Origin: Burkholderia sp. NRF60-BP8
GTDB lineage: Bacteria; Pseudomonadota; Gammaproteobacteria; Burkholderiales; Burkholderiaceae
DNA length: 64,000 bases
Reading direction: 5' to 3'
Assembly: GCF_001522585.2 (NCBI RefSeq)
Contig: NZ_CP013372.1
Coordinates: forward strand, 1,612,001 to 1,676,000
The notes beneath the pieces are model-generated. The model had not been told where the DNA came from. It ran no database searches and saw only the letters and a program-made list of their open reading frames with translations. The number at the start of each line of letters is the position of its first letter. The stretch's first letter is position 1. Below are positions 49,545-57,629 of this stretch, piece by piece. A program made the position numbers and the translations under genes.

Positions 49545-51146
49545 ATGAAATTCCCGACATCCCGGCTCGTCGCGGCGCTGGCCGCCGCGCCCGTATTCGC
49601 CGCCGTTCCGCTTTCCGCCGCCCATGCGGAAACGCCGAAGGACTTGTTCGTGATGGCGACGCTGCTCGACGAATTCACGACGCTCGACCCGGGTGAGATC
49701 TACGAGCTGGTGCCGGAGGAATACGTCGCGAACACGTACGACCGGCTCGTGCGCGTCGATCTGCGCGATCCGTCGAAATTCAACGGCGACGTCGCGCAGT
49801 CGTGGACGGTGAGCGCCGACGGCCTGACCTATACGTTCAAGCTGCGCACCGGCCTCAAGTTCCACTCGGGCAACTCGCTGACGGCCGACGACGTCGCGTG
49901 GTCGATCCAGCGCGCGGTGCTGCTCGACAAGGGGCCGGCCGCCGTGCTGACCGGCATCGGCCTCACGAAGGCGAACGTCGCCGCGAACGTGAAGAAGCTC
50001 GACGACGCGACGGTGTCGATCACGACCGACCGCAAGTACGCGCCGACCTTCGTGCTGAACGTGCTCGGCTCGTGGCCCGCATCGGTGCTCGACAAGAAGC
50101 TGCTGCTGTCGCATCAGCAGGGCAACGACTTCGGCAACGCGTGGCTGAAGACCAACGAAGCCGGCTCCGGCGCATACAGGCTGGTCAAGTGGACGGCCGG
50201 CGACAGCCTCGTGCTGCAACGCTTCGACGGCTACCGGCTGCCGCTCGCGATGAAGCGCATCGTGCTGCGCCACGTGCCCGAAGCCGCGAGCCAGCGCCTG
50301 CTGCTGGAAAACGGCGACGTCGACGCGGCGCGCGACCTGAGCCCCGACGATCTCGCGTCGGTGGTGAAGTCCGGCAAGGCGAAGGTGGCGGCATCGCCGC
50401 AGGCGACGCTGCTGTATCTCGGCCTGAACACGAAGAACCCGACGCTCGCGAAACCCGACGTGCAGGAAGCGCTGAAATGGCTCGTCGACTATGCGGGCAT
50501 CCAGAGCAACGTCGTGAAGACGACCTACAAGGTGCACCAGACCTTCTTGCCAGAAGGCTTCCTCGGCACGCTGAACACGAACCCGTACAAGCTCGACGTC
50601 GCGAAGGCGAAGGCGCTGCTCGCGAAGGCCGGCGTGCCCGGCGGCTTCTCGGTGACGATGGACGTGCGCAACGACTATCCGTACACGGAGATCGCGCAGG
50701 CCGTGCAGGCGAACTTCGCGCAGGCGGGCATCAAGGTTCAGCTGATCCCCGGCGACAACAAGCAGACGCTCGCGAAATACCGCGCGCGCCAGCACGACAT
50801 CTACATCGGCGAATGGTCGGCGGACTACATCGACCCGCACAGCAACGCGCAAGGTTTTGCGTGGAATCCGGACAACTCCGACAAGTCGAGCTATAAAATG
50901 CTGGCCTGGCGCAACAGCTGGGACATCCCGCAACTGACGAAGGAAACCGACGCCGCGCTCGCCGAGCCGACCGCCGCGAAACGCGCGCAGCTGTATCAGA
51001 CGATGCAGAAGGAAGTGCTCGCGCGCTCGCCATTCGTGATCATGTTCGAGAAAGTCGCGCAGGTCGCGACGCGGCCCGGGGTGAGCGGGCTCGAAGTCGG
51101 GCCGATCAACGATCTGGTGTCGTACCGCAACCTGAAGAAGCAATAA
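49545..51146 (+). CDS. ddpA: Peptide-binding protein of the Ddp-type transporter
   Basis: 533 residues. Signal peptide 'RLVAALAAAPVFAAVPLSAAHA'. SBP family 5 with 'FTTLDPGEIYELVPEEYVANTYDRLV' and C-terminal 'PINDLVSYRNLKKQ'. Operon partner of two permeases and two ATPases. It closely resembles the orphan protein at 40101 across its length. Ligand probably D-Ala-D-Ala or a muropeptide, judged from ddpX. Confidence 0.87.
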   Translation: MKFPTSRLVAALAAAPVFAAVPLSAAHAETPKDLFVMATLLDEFTTLDPGEIYELVPEEYVANTYDRLVRVDLRDPSKFNGDVAQSWTVSADGLTYTFKLRTGLKFHSGNSLTADDVAWSIQRAVLLDKGPAAVLTGIGLTKANVAANVKKLDDATVSITTDRKYAPTFVLNVLGSWPASVLDKKLLLSHQQGNDFGNAWLKTNEAGSGAYRLVKWTAGDSLVLQRFDGYRLPLAMKRIVLRHVPEAASQRLLLENGDVDAARDLSPDDLASVVKSGKAKVAASPQATLLYLGLNTKNPTLAKPDVQEALKWLVDYAGIQSNVVKTTYKVHQTFLPEGFLGTLNTNPYKLDVAKAKALLAKAGVPGGFSVTMDVRNDYPYTEIAQAVQANFAQAGIKVQLIPGDNKQTLAKYRARQHDIYIGEWSADYIDPHSNAQGFAWNPDNSDKSSYKMLAWRNSWDIPQLTKETDAALAEPTAAKRAQLYQTMQKEVLARSPFVIMFEKVAQVATRPGVSGLEVGPINDLVSYRNLKKQ

Positions 51147-51156
51147 GATTCGCCGC

Positions 51157-52227
51157 ATGTCGACTCCCGCCTCCTCCCTCGAAGCCCTGCGCACGCTGCC
51201 CGCGCGGCGCCCGGCCGTGCGCTGGGCCCTGCGCGTGCTGCGCTGGGCGCTCACGCTCGCCGTCACGTTCGCGGGGCTGCTCGCGCTGACGTTCGTAATC
51301 GGCCGCAAGGTGCCGATCGATCCCGTGCTCGCGATTCTCGGCGATCGCGCATCGGCCGACGCCTATGCGGCCGAGCGCATCGCGCTCGGGCTCGACAAGC
51401 CGCTCGTCACGCAATTCCTGATCTATGCGCGCGACGTACTGCACGGCAACCTCGGCGTGTCGCTGCTGACCGCGAACCCGGTGCTCGACGACATCCGGCG
51501 CGTGTTCCCGGCCACGCTCGAACTCGCGACGATCGCGACGTTGATCGGCATCGCGATCGGCGTGCCGCTCGGCGTCGCGGCCGCCGTGAAGCACAACCGG
51601 CCGATCGATCACATCGCGCGCTTCGTCGGGCTGATCGGCAACTCGGTGCCGGTATTCTGGCTCGGGCTGATGGGGCTGCTGCTGTTCTATGCGCGGTTGC
51701 ACTGGGTCAGCGGCCCCGGCCGGCTCGATCCCGTGTACGACGGGATGGTCGACCCGCGCACCGGCAGCCTGCTGCTCGATGCGGCGCTCGCCGGCGAGTG
51801 GGACGTATTGCGCAACGCGGTGTCGCACATCGCGCTGCCGGCCGCGATCCTCGGCTACTACTCGGTCGCGTATCTCAGCCGCATGACGCGCTCGTTCATG
51901 CTCGACCAGCTGAGCCAGGAATACATCGTCACCGCGCGCGCGAAGGGTCTGTCCGAGCGGCGCGTGATCTGGCGGCACGCGTTCGGCAACATCGCGGTGC
52001 CGCTGCTCACCGTGATCGCGCTCACGTACAGCAACCTGCTCGAAGGCTCGGTGCTGACCGAAATCGTGTTCGCGTGGCCGGGGCTCGGCTCGTACCTGAC
52101 CGGCGCGCTGCTGAACGCCGACATGAACGCGGTGCTCGGCGCGACGCTCGTGATCGGCGCGATGTTCATCACCGTCAACCTGCTGACCGACGCGCTGTAC
52201 CGCGTGTTCGATCCGCGTGCGCGCTGA
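51157..52227 (+). CDS. ddpB: Peptide ABC transporter permease 1
   Basis: 356 residues, DppB type with six membrane helices. EAA loop 'YIVTARAKGLSERRVIWRHAFGNIAVPLL' near residue 255 contacts the ATPase. 10 bases behind the binding protein. An N-terminal ~40-residue extension (STPASSLEALRTLPARRPAV) precedes helix 1. Confidence 0.88.
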   Translation: MSTPASSLEALRTLPARRPAVRWALRVLRWALTLAVTFAGLLALTFVIGRKVPIDPVLAILGDRASADAYAAERIALGLDKPLVTQFLIYARDVLHGNLGVSLLTANPVLDDIRRVFPATLELATIATLIGIAIGVPLGVAAAVKHNRPIDHIARFVGLIGNSVPVFWLGLMGLLLFYARLHWVSGPGRLDPVYDGMVDPRTGSLLLDAALAGEWDVLRNAVSHIALPAAILGYYSVAYLSRMTRSFMLDQLSQEYIVTARAKGLSERRVIWRHAFGNIAVPLLTVIALTYSNLLEGSVLTEIVFAWPGLGSYLTGALLNADMNAVLGATLVIGAMFITVNLLTDALYRVFDPRAR

Positions 52228-52293
52228 GGGCCGCTTCGACATGACCGCTTCCGCCCCGCTTCTTTCCCCGTCCACCCCGAAGGCCGCCCGATC

Positions 52294-53208
52294 ATGAATG
52301 CCGAGCGTCTCACGCTGCGCGCGTGGCTTCTTTCCGATGCGCCCGCGTCGCGCTCGCAGGCCGCGTTCGGCCTCGCGTACCGCCGCTGGCGCCGCTTCGC
52401 CGCGAATCCGCTCAACCTGTTCGGGCTCGCGATCCTGGCCGCGCTGATCGCGGTCGCGATCGTCGGCCCGCTGATCATGCCGCACGATCCGCTGCGCCAG
52501 GTGCTGGCCGACCGGCTGCTGCCGCCCGGCTCGCCGTCGCACTGGTTCGGCACCGACCAGCTCGGCCGCGACATCCTTTCGCGGCTGATCGCGGGGTCGC
52601 GCCTGACGCTCGGCATCGCGCTGCTCGTCGTCGTGATCGTCGTGCCGATCGGTCTGCTGATCGGCACGACGGCCGGCTATTGCGGCGGCTTCGTCGACAG
52701 CGTGCTGATGCGCATCACCGACATCGCGCTCGCGTTCCCGAAGATCGTGCTCGCGCTCGCATTCGCGGCCGCGCTCGGCCCCGGCGTGATCAACGCGGTC
52801 GTCGCGATCTCGATCACCGCATGGCCCGCGTATGCGCGGCTCGCGCGCGCGGAGACGATCCGCATCGCGCAGGCCGACTACATCCATGCGGCGCGGCTGC
52901 AAGGCGCGTCGGGACCGCGCATCCTGCTGCGCTACATCATGCCGCTGTGCATGTCGTCGGTGATCGTGCGTGCGACGCTCGACATGGCCGGCATCATCCT
53001 GACCGTCGCGGGCCTCGGCTTTCTCGGCCTCGGCGCGCAGCCGCCGAGCCCCGAATGGGGCTTCATGGTCGCGTCGGGCCGCAACGTGCTGCTCGACGCG
53101 TGGTGGGTCGCGACGCTGCCCGGCATCGCGATCCTGCTCGTGAGCCTCGCGTTCAACCTGCTCGGCGACGGGCTGCGCGACGTCTTCGATCCCCGCCATG
53201 GAGCATGA
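52294..53208 (+). CDS. ddpC: Peptide ABC transporter permease 2
   Basis: 304 residues, DppC type. N-terminal OppC-like segment 'RWRRFAANPLNLFGLAILAAL', 'WFGTDQLGRDILSRLIAGSR' and EAA loop 'DYIHAARLQGASGPRILLRYIMP'. Pairs with the permease upstream. Overlaps the first ATPase gene start by 11 bases. Confidence 0.88.
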   Translation: MNAERLTLRAWLLSDAPASRSQAAFGLAYRRWRRFAANPLNLFGLAILAALIAVAIVGPLIMPHDPLRQVLADRLLPPGSPSHWFGTDQLGRDILSRLIAGSRLTLGIALLVVVIVVPIGLLIGTTAGYCGGFVDSVLMRITDIALAFPKIVLALAFAAALGPGVINAVVAISITAWPAYARLARAETIRIAQADYIHAARLQGASGPRILLRYIMPLCMSSVIVRATLDMAGIILTVAGLGFLGLGAQPPSPEWGFMVASGRNVLLDAWWVATLPGIAILLVSLAFNLLGDGLRDVFDPRHGA

Positions 53209-54124
53209 CATGCCGATGCATTCCACCGCCGCGCCGGCGCCGCTCTGCGAGATCGACGGGCTGAAGATCGGTTTCCGCGGACACGACGGCAGCGTCACCG
53301 ACGCCGTGCGCGACCTGTCGCTGACGCTCGCACCGGGCGAACGGCTCGGCATCGTCGGCGAATCGGGCTCCGGCAAGTCGCTGACGGGCCGTGCGCTGCT
53401 CGGCCTGCTGCCCGACGCCGCGCGCTGGTCGGCGCACACGATGCGCTTCGCGGGCCACGACCTGCTCGCGATGTCGCCGCGCGAACGCCGCCGGCTGTGC
53501 GGCAGCCAGATGGGCATGATCCTGCAGGACCCGAAATATTCGCTGAACCCGGTCATGACGGTCGCGAAGCAGATGGGCGAAGCGTTTCGGCTGCACGAGC
53601 CGGGCTTGCGCGGCCGCGCGCTGCGCGAGCGGATCGTCGACGCGCTCGCTGCCGTGCAGATCCGCGACCCGGCGCGCGTCGCCGATGCGTATCCGCACGA
53701 GCTGTCGGGCGGCATGGGCCAGCGCGTGATGATCGCGATGATGGTGTCGACCGGTCCGCGCCTCCTGATCGCCGACGAGCCGACCTCCGCGCTCGACGTT
53801 GCGGTGTCGATGCAAGTGCTCGCGGTGCTCGACGCGATGATCGCGCGACACGGCACCGGCCTGATGTTCATCAGTCACGACCTGCCGCTCGTGATGTCGT
53901 TCTGCGACCGCGTCGCGGTGATGTATGCCGGGCGCGTGGTCGAAACCTGCGCCGCGCGCGACCTGCGCGACGCGTCTCATCCCTATACGCGCGGGCTGCT
54001 CGCGGCGCATCCGCCGCTCGCGAACCCGCCCGACGAACTGCCGGTGCTGCGGCGCGACCCGGCATGGCTCGACCCCGCGCCGCCGGCCGTCGTACGCACC
54101 GATCGACAGGAGGCCTCACGATGA
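53198..54124 (+). CDS. ddpD: Peptide ABC transporter ATPase 1
   Basis: 308 residues. Walker A GESGSGKS, Q-loop, signature 'LSGGMGQR' and Walker B 'LLIADEPTSALD', H-loop 'FISHDLP'; C-terminal Cys/Asp region 'YAGRVVETCAARDLRDASHPYTRGLL' typical of OppD. The start may also be an ATG four codons later. Followed by the second ATPase with a 4-base overlap. Confidence 0.88.
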   Translation: MEHDMPMHSTAAPAPLCEIDGLKIGFRGHDGSVTDAVRDLSLTLAPGERLGIVGESGSGKSLTGRALLGLLPDAARWSAHTMRFAGHDLLAMSPRERRRLCGSQMGMILQDPKYSLNPVMTVAKQMGEAFRLHEPGLRGRALRERIVDALAAVQIRDPARVADAYPHELSGGMGQRVMIAMMVSTGPRLLIADEPTSALDVAVSMQVLAVLDAMIARHGTGLMFISHDLPLVMSFCDRVAVMYAGRVVETCAARDLRDASHPYTRGLLAAHPPLANPPDELPVLRRDPAWLDPAPPAVVRTDRQEASR

Positions 54125-54897
54125 TCGACGTCGATCACGCATCGATCCGTTTCCCGACCCGCACGGGTCACGTCGACGCCGTGCGCGACGCGAGCTTCGC
54201 GGTACGCGACGGCGAAGTGTTCGGGCTCGTCGGCGAATCGGGTTCCGGCAAGTCGACGCTGCTGCGTGCGCTGACCGGCCTCGCGCCGCTCGCGTCCGGC
54301 AGCCTGTCGATCGACGGCCGCCCGGTGGGCGGCACGCCCGATCGTGCGTTCCGCCGCCACGTGCAGATGGTGTTTCAGGATCCGTACGCGTCGCTGCATC
54401 CGCGCTTCACCGTGGACCAGACGCTGCGCGAGCCGCTGTCGATCCATGCGATCGGCGACGCCGACGCGCGAATCGCCCGCGCGCTGTCCGAGGTCGGGCT
54501 CGGCCCGGCGTTCCGCTTCCGCTACCCGCACCAGTTGTCGGGCGGCCAGCGCCAGCGCGTGGCGATCGCGCGCGCGCTGATCGTCGAGCCGCGCGTGCTG
54601 CTGCTCGACGAGCCGACGTCGGCGCTCGACGTGTCCGTACAGGCCGAGATCCTGAACCTGCTGCGCCGCCTGCATCGCGAGCGCAATCTGACGATGATCC
54701 TCGTCAGCCACAACCTCGCGGTGATCGGCTTCCTGTGCCAGCGCGTCGCGGTGATGCAGCATGGCCAGATCGTCGAACAGCTGCGCATCGAGGACGTGCG
54801 CGCCGGACAGGTCGCACGCGACTACACGCGCACGCTGCTGAACGCGACCGAAGGCTATCGCCGCCTCGATCCGGTGGCCGACGCGTCCGCCACGTGA
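54121..54897 (+). CDS. ddpF: Peptide ABC transporter ATPase 2
   Basis: 258 residues from ATG 54121 (AGGAGG 8 bases upstream). Walker A GESGSGKS, signature 'LSGGQRQR', Walker B 'VLLLDEPTSALD', 'ILVSHNLAVIG'. Shorter at the C-terminus than the partner, as usual for OppF/DdpF. Last gene of the rpiR-ddpXABCDF operon. Confidence 0.88.
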   Translation: MIDVDHASIRFPTRTGHVDAVRDASFAVRDGEVFGLVGESGSGKSTLLRALTGLAPLASGSLSIDGRPVGGTPDRAFRRHVQMVFQDPYASLHPRFTVDQTLREPLSIHAIGDADARIARALSEVGLGPAFRFRYPHQLSGGQRQRVAIARALIVEPRVLLLDEPTSALDVSVQAEILNLLRRLHRERNLTMILVSHNLAVIGFLCQRVAVMQHGQIVEQLRIEDVRAGQVARDYTRTLLNATEGYRRLDPVADASAT

Positions 54898-55026
54898 CAT
54901 CCGCCGGACGCGAACGCATGCGATACTGCGCACGCCACGCGCCGGCTTGCCGCCGCATGGAACCCGTGCGCACCGCAGGGGTCAATTTCCTTTCTTCAAC
55001 AGCTCAACAGCAATAGGGAGGCGTTC

Positions 55027-55281
55027 ATGCTGCAATTCATCGAAACCCTGGTCGTCGGGCTCATCGTCGGCCTCCTCGCCCGCGCGCTCAAGCCCGGCGA
55101 CGACAAGATGGGCATCCTGATGACCATCGTGCTCGGCGTCGTCGGCTCGCTCGTCGCCGGTTATGTCGGCCGCGCGGCCGGCTGGTATGCGCCGGGCCAG
55201 GGCGCCGGCTGGATCGCGTCGATCATCGGTGCGATCGTGCTGCTCGTGATCGTCGGCGCGGTGCGCAAGCGCGCGGGTTGA
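55027..55281 (+). CDS. GlsB/YeaQ/YmgE-family membrane protein
   Basis: 84 residues, three predicted membrane helices with the family pattern 'LIVGLLARALKPGDDKMGILMTIVLGVVGSLVAGYVG'. Such proteins are stress-linked transglycosylase-associated by name only; activity unproven. GGAG lies upstream. Monocistronic, ended by a strong terminator. Confidence 0.85.
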   Translation: MLQFIETLVVGLIVGLLARALKPGDDKMGILMTIVLGVVGSLVAGYVGRAAGWYAPGQGAGWIASIIGAIVLLVIVGAVRKRAG

Positions 55282-55308
55282 TCGCGGATCTGCGAATCCG
55301 GTACAACA

Positions 55309-55338
55309 CGGCCGCTCATCTCGATGAGCGGCCGTTTT
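55309..55338 (+). terminator. Intrinsic terminator after the GlsB-like gene
   Basis: A perfect 11-bp stem CGGCCGCTCAT / ATGAGCGGCCG with loop CTCG, followed by TTTTC. Confidence 0.9.
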
Positions 55339-55982
55339 CTTTGGCGAACCGCCATTCGCCGGCGCGCCGACTCGTCGATGCCACATCCGGGCAACGAGCA
55401 TGGGCCGACGATGGCGATCGTGACCGCCCCTTCACGCCATCGCGGACGCCGTCCACCGCGGGTTCCGCACGCTTTCCGCGGCGTGGCGCTTTCGTGTCCG
55501 GGATCGCGGCCCTACAAGCCCGCTTGCATTGAAGCCGTCTGCGTCGGGCATCACATCGCCGATCGTGATACCGCAATATGGCATTCACCATTCGTCGCGG
55601 AATCGAACAGTTCGAGCGACAACATCTGCCGAAATTATGACATGCACATGAACGTCAAACGCTCGTCGAACCACGACGGCGTGTGCTGATCCACGAACGG
55701 CAAAACCCTTGCAAAACCGCCCAGATCCTTGCATCACAAGGATCCGGACCTCCGCGCAATCATCTCGCCTCCGAAAGAGGCATAAATTCTTAGTACTTGT
55801 ACTACAAAAAATCAATTCGAATTCGAATTCGTCAAATTCCCCAAAATCTTGGGTCACTCGATAATTCGTCCTGAATTCAGCCTCGTGCAGACCTCAATTT
55901 CCCCCGGTCGGAATAAAGAGAATCGAAGCGGGCGATTTCAACCTCCCTCTATGTTAAGCATATTTAACAATTAGGTATTCGA
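55339..55982. other. Upstream region of the fimbrial operon
   Basis: 644 bases without a supported gene. GC-rich to ~55,620, then increasingly AT-rich. A six-base unit ATTCGA/GAATTC repeats around 55,813-55,832. The last 60 bases before the pilin (TTAAGCATATTTAACAATTAGG) likely hold its promoter and a weak ribosome site. Confidence 0.5.
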
Positions 55983-56525
55983 ATGACCAAAACCATCATT
56001 TCCGCCGCACTGGCAGCAGCAAGCATCGTCGCAATGGCGCCGGCAGCACACGCGTTCGACGGCACGATCGACTTCACCGGATCGATCGTCGCGACGACCT
56101 GCACGATCAACGGCGGCGGTAGCGCCAACAACTTCACGGTGGCCTTGCCGCCCGTGTCGACCGACGCACTGAAAGCAGCGGGATCGACGGCCGGCCGCAC
56201 GCCGTTCCAGCTGAAATTGACGAACTGCCAGCCGGATACCGGCAAGGTTGCGACCTTCTTCGAATCGGGTCCGACGATCAACACGGCCACCGGTCGCCTC
56301 ATGGTCGACGCCGGTGGCGCCGAGGGCGTGGAAATCGGTCTGCTGAACGATTCGTTCCAGCACATCGCGGCTGGCGCGGCATACAACTCCCAGAACTCCC
56401 AGGTCGTGGACATCACGGGCGGCGCCGCCACGCTGAACTACTACGCGCAGTACGAATCGCTCGGCACCGCGCTGAAGGCCGGCCCCGCGAATTCGCGTGT
56501 GCAGTACACGATGAGCTATCAGTAA
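55983..56525 (+). CDS. Type 1 fimbrial major subunit
   Basis: 180 residues. Signal 'TKTIISAALAAASIVAMAPAAHA', then the pilin pattern 'FDGTIDFTGSIVATTCTING' (donor strand plus first Cys), second Cys in 'KLTNCQPD', and the C-terminal strand ending YTMSYQ with penultimate Tyr-Gln motif. Secreted and polymerised by the chaperone and usher that follow. Confidence 0.9.
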   Translation: MTKTIISAALAAASIVAMAPAAHAFDGTIDFTGSIVATTCTINGGGSANNFTVALPPVSTDALKAAGSTAGRTPFQLKLTNCQPDTGKVATFFESGPTINTATGRLMVDAGGAEGVEIGLLNDSFQHIAAGAAYNSQNSQVVDITGGAATLNYYAQYESLGTALKAGPANSRVQYTMSYQ

Positions 56526-56659
56526 AGCGTAGCGTTCGGCGGTCGCTAAGTCAGGGCCGCCGTTCGAACCACGTTGGCTTGTCAAGCCGTCTCCGGGATT
56601 CGCGAGTCGGCTTCGCAAGACAACGCATCGATCTATATCGAATTGGAGAAGGGATTCAC

Positions 56660-57415
56660 ATGAAATACCTCTGCCGGAAACTATTCACTGCCGCGTCCAT
56701 CGCGGCCAGCCTGTTCGCCGCGAATGCGCACGCAAGCATCGTGATCGCCGGCACGCGCGTGATCTTCCCCGCCAACGAGCGCGAAGTCACGATCAAGCTC
56801 ACCAACGACGGACAGACGCCGGCCCTGGTTCAAACCTGGATCGACAAGGGCGACGCGAACACATCGCCGGAAAAGATCGACGCGCCCTTTACGGTGACAC
56901 CTTCCATGTTCCGCCTCGATCCCGGCAACGGCCAGACCTTGCGGCTGATCTACACGAAGGAGCCGCTCGCGCAGGACAAGGAGACGATGTTCTGGCTGAA
57001 CGTGCTGGAAGTGCCGCCCAAGGCGGAAAACGCGGAAGACGCGAGTCGATTGCAACTCGCGTTTCGCACGCGCATCAAGGTATTTTTTCGTCCGCAAAAC
57101 TTGCCGGGCAAGGCGGACGAAGCACCCGTACAGACGAAATGGCAGGTGGTCCGCGACGGCAAGGGCTATGCACTGAAGGCCACCAATCCGACGCCGTACT
57201 TCGTCAACCTGGGCAGCGTCACGCTTCGGTCGGGCGGCAAGGCGCTCGATGCCGGCGCCGGTTATATCAAGCCCGGCGACTCCGCGCTGTTTCCGGTCCA
57301 GGGCCTGACGGCTGGCGCGGAACCCGGCGCCGAGGTCGACTACACGAGCATCAACGACTGGGGCGGCGGCATCAAGGCCACGCAGCCGGTGTCGTCCGGC
57401 AAGAACACGCCCTGA
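56660..57415 (+). CDS. Fimbrial periplasmic chaperone (PapD/FimC-like)
   Basis: 251 residues from ATG 56660. Signal 'TAASIAASLFAANAHA', then 'IVIAGTRVIFPANEREVTIKLTNDG' (conserved Arg of the subunit-binding site), 'FWLNVLEVPPK' and 'QLAFRTRIKVFFRPQNLPG' with the conserved Lys/Arg. Short F1-G1 loop, so FGS-type as for rod-like pili. It caps subunits and hands them to the usher. Confidence 0.9.
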   Translation: MKYLCRKLFTAASIAASLFAANAHASIVIAGTRVIFPANEREVTIKLTNDGQTPALVQTWIDKGDANTSPEKIDAPFTVTPSMFRLDPGNGQTLRLIYTKEPLAQDKETMFWLNVLEVPPKAENAEDASRLQLAFRTRIKVFFRPQNLPGKADEAPVQTKWQVVRDGKGYALKATNPTPYFVNLGSVTLRSGGKALDAGAGYIKPGDSALFPVQGLTAGAEPGAEVDYTSINDWGGGIKATQPVSSGKNTP

Positions 57416-57629
57416 CGACACCGCGATTCCGTCGCGTTCCCTGGCACCCGACCCGCTGAAGTAACCGGAGGCGCGTTCGCGCCTTCCGCCGGTCGACTGC
57501 CCATCCCACGGTTTGCCCCAATTCGTGCCTCCGACGAGGCGGCAATCAGAGGCTGACAACGCCTCTGGCGGCATCCCTTTGCCCTGATCGCCCGCGATAC
57601 GTATCGACGGGCACCTCGGAGTGTCATGC

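Noticed and set aside
51106..53871. 921-codon minus-strand frame over the ddp permease genes
   Set aside because: A shadow produced by high-GC codon bias opposite well-supported transporter genes; Arg/His/Asp-rich, no known domain.
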